Origin: Shewanella sp. KT0246
Lineage (GTDB): Bacteria > Pseudomonadota > Gammaproteobacteria > Enterobacterales > Shewanellaceae
Length of the DNA stretch: 64,000 nucleotides
Direction: 5' to 3'
NCBI RefSeq assembly: GCF_019654955.1
Contig: NZ_BPEV01000018.1
Location: 1-64,000, forward strand
The position numbers were made by a program, and so were the translations under genes. Positions 59,346-64,000 of the stretch are shown here, in pieces (position 1 is the first letter of the stretch; the number at the start of each line of letters is the position of its first letter). The notes beneath the pieces were generated by a model, which made no database searches, was not told the DNA's origin, and saw only the letters and a program-made list of their open reading frames with translations.

Positions 59346-59696
59346 ATGAATAAATCAAAATATCAATTCAGAGTATACCGTTACTTTGCTCGCTCTAATC
59401 GCATTGGTTGCGCTGCGAGCAAGCCTATACAGGTGTCACATCCTACTACAGCCTCCGCTAATGCACAGCCTGCAATTAATCATGTGTTGCACTTTATTTT
59501 GACCTTATTCACTTTTGGATTATGGGCGATGGTGTGGTGGTGGCTAATTTTAAAGTCTCGTGGTGAGCACAAAAATCTATTTGCTGGATTTGATGATGAT
59601 TATTGGAGCTATTTGATTGAAAGGGAGAGACCGCCAGCAGCGTTATATCCTACAAAAGTTGGAAAAGGCAAGGTTGAGTATATTTTTGAGGCCTAA
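59346..59696 (+). CDS. small protein with one strong transmembrane segment
   Basis: 116 residues. A basic N-terminus leads to a long hydrophobic, Trp-rich helix at about residues 55-75 (FTFGLWAMVWWWLILK), followed by an acidic, aromatic tail (GFDDDYWSYLIERERPP). I do not recognise the N-terminal part. The helix resembles short membrane domains found in several small bacterial proteins. The ribosome binding site is GAGAGA. It precedes the DAACS transporter on the same strand by ~175 bases. Confidence 0.6.
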   Translation: MNKSKYQFRVYRYFARSNRIGCAASKPIQVSHPTTASANAQPAINHVLHFILTLFTFGLWAMVWWWLILKSRGEHKNLFAGFDDDYWSYLIERERPPAALYPTKVGKGKVEYIFEA

Positions 59697-59727
59697 TGTA
59701 ATTTATTCACTACTAGACCTGCGTAAG

Positions 59728-59741
59728 ATGATATAGATCAT
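59728..59741. promoter_or_regulatory. candidate Fnr/EtrA-type site upstream of the DAACS gene
   Basis: ATGATATAGATCAT differs at one base from the palindrome before sdaC and keeps the Fnr core TGAT-N4-ATCA. It lies ~130 bases before the start codon. A second palindrome, CAATCATGATTG, follows at 59747-59758. Confidence 0.5.
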
Positions 59742-59870
59742 CCAATCAATCATGATTGTCGTGCTAGTATGCCGCGCCGATTTTATTGATTATTGCCATC
59801 TTCTAATTTAATAAGCCGTTCGGCAGCGAATTACGCACTACTTATTTACTCAATCAGCAAGGTTTACATC

Positions 59871-61211
59871 ATGTCAAAACATGCTCCGTCTTTTCCACGT
59901 CGAGTTTGGTCGCGTTGGATGTCAGTTCCGTTATGGTTACAAATCCTTATTGGGATGGTGCTAGGTATTATCGCCGGGGTCAGCCTAGGTGAAGATGCGA
60001 GTTACCTTAAGCCTATTGGTACCTTGTTTGTTAACACCATTAAAATGTTAATTGTGCCACTCGTGTTTTGTTCTTTAATTGTGGGTGTGACTTCAATGCA
60101 AGACACGGCCAAAATGGGGCGAATTGGCTTTAAGTCATTTGCGTTCTATTTAGGTACAACGTCTATCGCAATTAGTATTGGTTTGCTAGTCGGTAATATC
60201 ATGATGCCGGGCGCTGGTCTTGGCTTACAGAGCAGCGAAATTATAAATGAAGTGAAAGAAGTGCCGACATTAATGGACACTTTGATCAATATCGTGCCGA
60301 CTAATCCTGTTGCAGCTCTAGCAAGTGGTCAAATTTTACAAGTGATTGTGTTTGCTGTCGCACTGGGTATTTCATTGGTGTTAATTGGTGATCACGGTAA
60401 ACCTGCTATTCGCGTATTTGAAAGCTTAGCTGAAGCGATGTTTAAACTGACTGACTTAGTGATGAAGCTAGCACCTTATGGTGTATTTGGTTTGATGGCA
60501 TGGGTTGCTGGTGAGTATGGACTCGACATGTTATTGCCATTGATTAAGGTCATTGTGGCAGTCTACGTTGGTTGTGCATTACATATCTTAGGTTTCTACA
60601 GCTTAGTGTTAAGTGTATTTGGTAAACTTAATCCACTGCAGTTCTTCAAAGGCATCGGTAATGCAATGGCGGTGGCATTTACCACTTCTAGCTCTGCGGG
60701 TACCTTACCTGCGAGTATGAAATGTGCCAGTGAAAACTTAGGTATCAACAAGAAAATATCAAGTTTTGTACTGCCACTGGGTACGACCATCAACATGGAT
60801 GGCACTGCGCTTTATCAAGGTGTAACGGCGTTATTCGTCGCTCAAGCTTTTGGTATCGATTTAACATGGGTTGATTACATCACCATTATATTAACCGCTA
60901 CACTTGCGTCTATTGGTACTGCTGGCGTACCTGGTGCAGGCCTTGTGATGTTAACGTTAGTATTAACCACAGTTGGTTTACCGTTAGAAGGTGTGGCAAT
61001 TATTGCTGGTATTGACCGTGTGCTAGATATGGCACGTACCGTGGTTAACGTATCAGGTGATTTAGTGGCAACGACGATTATTGCTCGTTCAGAAGATGAA
61101 TTAGATGTTGAACACTACAATGCTGACATGGAGCAATCAGCGATTATTGCTCAACATGCTGAAGTTGATTTAGCTCAAAAGGTTGAAGACAACATCAAAA
61201 CAAGCAGTTAA
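59871..61211 (+). CDS. dicarboxylate/amino acid:cation symporter (DAACS family)
   Basis: 446 residues, an EAAT/GltPh-type symporter with about eight transmembrane helices and two re-entrant loops. The family motifs are present: TTSSSAGTLPASM (HP1) near residue 281, LPLGTTINMDGTALYQG (TM7) near 302, and GTAGVPGAG (HP2) near 349. It imports dicarboxylates or acidic/neutral amino acids with sodium or protons; the substrate is unresolved. The frame opens upstream at 59793, but the ATG at 59871 with AAGG ~10 bases before it is the better start. Confidence 0.92.
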   Translation: MSKHAPSFPRRVWSRWMSVPLWLQILIGMVLGIIAGVSLGEDASYLKPIGTLFVNTIKMLIVPLVFCSLIVGVTSMQDTAKMGRIGFKSFAFYLGTTSIAISIGLLVGNIMMPGAGLGLQSSEIINEVKEVPTLMDTLINIVPTNPVAALASGQILQVIVFAVALGISLVLIGDHGKPAIRVFESLAEAMFKLTDLVMKLAPYGVFGLMAWVAGEYGLDMLLPLIKVIVAVYVGCALHILGFYSLVLSVFGKLNPLQFFKGIGNAMAVAFTTSSSAGTLPASMKCASENLGINKKISSFVLPLGTTINMDGTALYQGVTALFVAQAFGIDLTWVDYITIILTATLASIGTAGVPGAGLVMLTLVLTTVGLPLEGVAIIAGIDRVLDMARTVVNVSGDLVATTIIARSEDELDVEHYNADMEQSAIIAQHAEVDLAQKVEDNIKTSS

Positions 61212-61238
61212 CCTGGTAAAGTTACGTACTAAACGCAT

Positions 61239-61274
61239 AAAAAAGAGTGAAGCCATGGCTTCACTCTTTTTTTT
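61239..61274. terminator. bidirectional terminator after the DAACS gene
   Basis: AAAAGAGTGAAGCC pairs with GGCTTCACTCTTTT around AT, with long T runs on both strands. Confidence 0.95.
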
Positions 61275-61317
61275 ACTCGTTTTTACGATTGTTAACTATT
61301 TAAATCAATGAAGGCAC

Positions 61318-61737
61318 TTATTCATCGAGTTGGCTTAATACCAGTAGATTAGCGCCAGCATCTGATTTTAATAATAGCTTGCCAGATTTTGAACGCTTAA
61401 TATTAGTCACCATTGGCATAGCCTTCATAATACGTTGCTCTTGCTGCATAAGCATATCGACACAAGCCATCATACTTGAACCAGCAGGTGACAGAGTTAA
61501 TTGATTTTCATTTTGCTGATATTCACCAAAAAATTGGTTGCAGCTGTTATTGCCAGACAACTTGCCATCAGCGGCAAAGGTAATTTGAGCAGGACTGTGA
61601 TTAATGACAGCTTCAGATAAAGCTGATTCTACATACCAATTACCGATTAGATTAATTTCTTCAGCCGGATGGCTGTTGCTTTGACAAGCACTAAGACCGA
61701 AAATAACCACACAAGCGGTGAAAATGGGTTTTATCAT
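61318..61737 (-). CDS. META-domain lipoprotein (HslJ-like)
   Basis: 139 residues. The lipoprotein signal has lipobox LSAC near residue 18. A META domain follows, with NWYVES near residue 32, SGNNSCNQFFGEYQ near 58, LSPAGSSMMAC and the QEQRIMKAM helix. E. coli HslJ, a heat-inducible novobiocin-resistance factor, is the best known relative. The two conserved cysteines (NSCN, MMAC) may form a disulphide. Precise role unknown. Confidence 0.85.
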   Translation of the reverse strand: MIKPIFTACVVIFGLSACQSNSHPAEEINLIGNWYVESALSEAVINHSPAQITFAADGKLSGNNSCNQFFGEYQQNENQLTLSPAGSSMMACVDMLMQQEQRIMKAMPMVTNIKRSKSGKLLLKSDAGANLLVLSQLDE

Positions 61738-61929
61738 GATGGACTAATTCCAATGGGGACGCTATTTCCGATAGTATATACTGTGTTTTGGGGTTATTTT
61801 CATCCTGAAGTAGAATTAATCTAATATTTGTCACTCACACCATGCATTGTGCTGTTTTTGAACTTATTCGATGTTCAGATGGCAAACTGAAATCCTTTAA
61901 ATCAATTTTTTTTAGCGAAAGAGTCTCAC

Positions 61930-62181
61930 ATGAGTAAATTTTTTAAAGTTCTGCATATGTTTGGTTTGTTGTGTGTTGGTATTGGTGCAGGATTATATTT
62001 ACTCACTGATGTCGCTAATGAAATAAGTGGGATGTTGATAATCGCCAGTTTAATAGGTGTAGGTTTACTCATTATGGCGCCTTATCCTGTAGCGCTCGTT
62101 TTTGACTGGGCGCAAAAACAGCATACCAATCAAAATAATAAGGCTAATGAACATGAAAAAAGTGACGAACACAATAAATGA
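61930..62181 (+). CDS. small two-helix membrane protein
   Basis: 83 residues with helices at about 8-28 and 34-58 and a hydrophilic Asn/Lys/Glu-rich tail. No recognised family. The start is preceded by AAAGAG. Its last four bases overlap the start of the next gene (ATGA), indicating translational coupling with the acetyltransferase. Confidence 0.6.
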   Translation: MSKFFKVLHMFGLLCVGIGAGLYLLTDVANEISGMLIIASLIGVGLLIMAPYPVALVFDWAQKQHTNQNNKANEHEKSDEHNK

Positions 62182-62750
62182 GCATTAAATACCGTTTAGC
62201 CACAGAGGTTGATGCCGTAAATATTGCAGATCTAGAGCTGCAATACATGAATGATGAATTGTCTTCTTCTGCCGATACAATGTCTGGCCAGTGTTTTTCT
62301 AAAGTACAAATCAGCGAGCTAATAAAACAAGGCTGGATAATGTTAGCTGAATTAAACACTGATACTGCTTCAGCAGGAGTTAGCGTTAAATCGATTATTG
62401 GTTACGTGATCGCAGGGCCTTGGTCTTGGTTTCAAGCTTGGGGTATTTATGCGCAGGTATTACGAAAACTCAGTGATGTCGAAATAGGTTTTAGCCGGGT
62501 GACATCGCAAAATAGCTGCCAATATGGTCCGATTTGGATCCATCCATCCCATCGAGGGCAAGGGATTTTTGAGCAGTTAGTAAAAGGTATTCAACGTAAA
62601 GCTGCGATGAAATACAGTTTTATGGTCACATTTATCGCAGAAGATAATGCGATTTCTTTTGCTGCCCATACTAAAAAATCAGCAATGGAAGTGGTGGACT
62701 ATTTTAGCTTTCAACAACGTGATTATTATTTGTTGGTCATGAAGAACTAA
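62178..62750 (+). CDS. GNAT-family N-acetyltransferase
   Basis: 190 residues. The acetyl-CoA motif HPSHRGQGIFEQLVKGI is near residue 122, after the CQYGPIWI strand, and the sequence closes with FSFQQRDYYLLVMK. The substrate is unknown. Coupled by a 4-base overlap to the small membrane protein upstream, so the pair is one transcription unit. Confidence 0.82.
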   Translation: MSIKYRLATEVDAVNIADLELQYMNDELSSSADTMSGQCFSKVQISELIKQGWIMLAELNTDTASAGVSVKSIIGYVIAGPWSWFQAWGIYAQVLRKLSDVEIGFSRVTSQNSCQYGPIWIHPSHRGQGIFEQLVKGIQRKAAMKYSFMVTFIAEDNAISFAAHTKKSAMEVVDYFSFQQRDYYLLVMKN

Positions 62751-62817
62751 TTAACTTTTAGCAGCAAACAGCACTAAATAATCAAATGAAATGTATTTAA
62801 TGGTGAGTAGTAATCAT

Positions 62818-63192
62818 ATGGAACAAAACCAGCAAGATAATCAGCAGCAGTTTGAGCAAATATTTCAGCCTTACTTACATTTAAGGTTAGGGGCGTTTGA
62901 GAACTTAAAAATTGTCGTTGGGGTACTGGGATCATTGGATAAAAGCTATTCAGCATATGAGCTCGAACTAAGTACTGATAGTAATTCGAAATCAAGATTT
63001 TTTTATATCGTCGACACTGAGTTGGGTGTTATCGATTGCGGTCGCACCAATGGTTATGAAGAAGCAATAACTTTACTAGATGAAGATAAAACAGTTGAGT
63101 TGTCAGCGGCTAAGACCGTCAATGTGCCAGTGCTTAGCTTGCAGCAAATTTCGTTTATGTGCGTAGAAACATCTCATTTTGATCACTGTTAA
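62818..63192 (+). CDS. hypothetical protein, 124 residues
   Basis: I do not recognise this family. A Gln-rich N-terminus (EQNQQDNQQQFEQ) precedes a probable alpha/beta domain with LRLGAFENLKIVVGVLG and FYIVDTELGVIDCG. No signal peptide or membrane helix. The frame is open from ATG 62791; the ATG at 62818 has GGTGAG ~10 bases upstream and seems the better start. It may be in the same transcript as the acetyltransferase before it. Confidence 0.55.
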   Translation: MEQNQQDNQQQFEQIFQPYLHLRLGAFENLKIVVGVLGSLDKSYSAYELELSTDSNSKSRFFYIVDTELGVIDCGRTNGYEEAITLLDEDKTVELSAAKTVNVPVLSLQQISFMCVETSHFDHC

Positions 63193-63202
63193 TTCAGGCT
63201 TG

Positions 63203-63811
63203 TTATTCGGTGGCTTTCTTCATCAGTATTAGAGGCCTTTCCAGACTATGGTATTTATCAAACTGTTGTAGTACATCATTATCAACCAAATTATTTTGAC
63301 TAATGCTTTTGATTTGATGAAAGCCATAAGCTTGATAAAAACTCTCTAACTCTGGAATCGCGAAAACGTAACTGCGTGTTTTCAGCAGTTTAGGACGAAT
63401 AAAGTTCATTAACTGGTGAGCTAACCCTTTTCCTCTCGCATGCTTTGCGACAACAAGCCCTGTGATTAACTGGCTCTTTCCTATTGTTTTTAATCTAATA
63501 GCAGCCGTTATCTTGGCTTGCTCATTAAGTAACTTTTCATTAATTACACTCGTTTGTTGCAAGTCGGAGTCAGAGAGTACCTTTATCGAACCTAACTGAA
63601 TCGAATCAGGCTGATGGTTTGACTGCCCCAACTGAGTGGCTAAGCTTATGAGTGCTATTTGATCATTAATATTGGGTTTAGAATAAGGTAAATGTTGACG
63701 ATAAAACAGCTTTAGCTCAGACCACTTCCTTTGATCGCTAGATATCTGGCCATTCTTCGTGTCACTCTTTAAGTTAAGTTTTGAAGGATAAAACCACTTT
63801 GCAGTGTGCAT
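63203..63811 (-). CDS. GNAT-family N-acetyltransferase
   Basis: 202 residues. The acetyl-CoA-binding segment AKHARGKGLAHQLMNFI is near residue 123, preceded by LITGLVV and followed by YVFAIPELESFYQAYGFHQI, which is the typical closing part of the fold. The N-terminal ~50 residues are an extension without recognised function. Convergent with the hypothetical gene, only ~10 bases apart. Substrate unknown. Confidence 0.75.
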   Translation of the reverse strand: MHTAKWFYPSKLNLKSDTKNGQISSDQRKWSELKLFYRQHLPYSKPNINDQIALISLATQLGQSNHQPDSIQLGSIKVLSDSDLQQTSVINEKLLNEQAKITAAIRLKTIGKSQLITGLVVAKHARGKGLAHQLMNFIRPKLLKTRSYVFAIPELESFYQAYGFHQIKSISQNNLVDNDVLQQFDKYHSLERPLILMKKATE

Positions 63812-64000
63812 TATTTGTCCTTAATTAATGTTGAAGATATACCTTTAATGTCATTAACCTCCATAGTAACAAATCACGACTTGGAAGGTTTTCAATTAAG
63901 CAGCGAGGTTGAAAATACAGACAAGCTGACTTTAAAAAGAGGCAAAAGTATCGCTTATTTGTGATTATTTGCGTATTAATGGTGGTGGTTTTGAGGGATA
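63812..64000. other. intergenic sequence at the window end
   Basis: 189 bases without a supported gene. It probably contains the promoter of the minus-strand acetyltransferase and the upstream region of a gene beyond the window. Confidence 0.4.

Overview
This window looks like chromosomal DNA of a Shewanella-type marine gammaproteobacterium. It is AT-rich and has typical gammaproteobacterial gene blocks: sprT-endA-rsmE-gshB, serA and ygfZ, csdA-csdE, and sdaC-sdaA. It also carries genes I associate with Shewanella from memory: an acetyl-CoA-carboxylase-like polyprotein beside a solitary second EF-G and a periplasmic nitrate reductase. I see no rRNA, tRNA, IS element, prophage or CRISPR array. 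Coding density is high, and several terminators sit cleanly between genes.

Layout. 1-3.1 kb: a lysine riboswitch, aspartokinase lysC and an M14-family (succinylglutamate desuccinylase/aspartoacylase-like) gene. 3.1-15.1 kb, all minus strand: an M50 metalloprotease, a small unknown protein, a FapA-type protein, rsmC, alkaline phosphatase, gshB, rsmE, endA, a SprT-like protease, a peptidase-C15-like exported protein with no cysteine, and a LysR regulator. 15.2-23 kb, plus strand: a 1518-residue biotin-dependent carboxylase polyprotein, a solitary EF-G and a GNAT. 23-31 kb, minus strand: napA-napB without any other nap gene, then an ATPase/permease/AttH-like lipoprotein ABC system. 31.4-37.7 kb: a very large PAS-rich hybrid histidine kinase and an HD-GYP response regulator. 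37.9-41 kb: ygfZ, serA and a YjdF-like membrane protein. 41.2-46.7 kb: a CsgD/LuxR-type regulator, a giant curlin-repeat protein and a secreted subtilase. 46.8-49.6 kb: a hotdog thioesterase, a small membrane protein and a catalase preceded by a heptanucleotide tandem repeat and a 15-codon leader ORF. 49.8-54.7 kb, minus strand: a Tat-exported dipeptidase, csdE, csdA, a Tas-like aldo/keto reductase and yjjX. 54.8-64 kb: a viroplasmin-RNase H fusion, sdaC-sdaA, a dicarboxylate/amino-acid symporter, a META-domain lipoprotein and several small acetyltransferases.

Themes. Amino-acid metabolism recurs: lysine-sensing control of aspartokinase, serine synthesis (serA), and serine uptake and deamination (sdaC, sdaA). 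Anaerobic control is suggested by Crp-like and NarP-like sites before napA and by Fnr/EtrA-like palindromes before both transporters sdaC and the DAACS gene. Surface and biofilm biology is suggested by the hybrid kinase, the HD-GYP phosphodiesterase, the CsgD-like regulator, the curlin protein and the subtilase, which all lie within 15 kb. The observations I consider least explained are the cysteine-free C15 homologue, the carboxylase polyprotein, the solitary giant curlin, the catalase leader region and the stripped-down nap locus.
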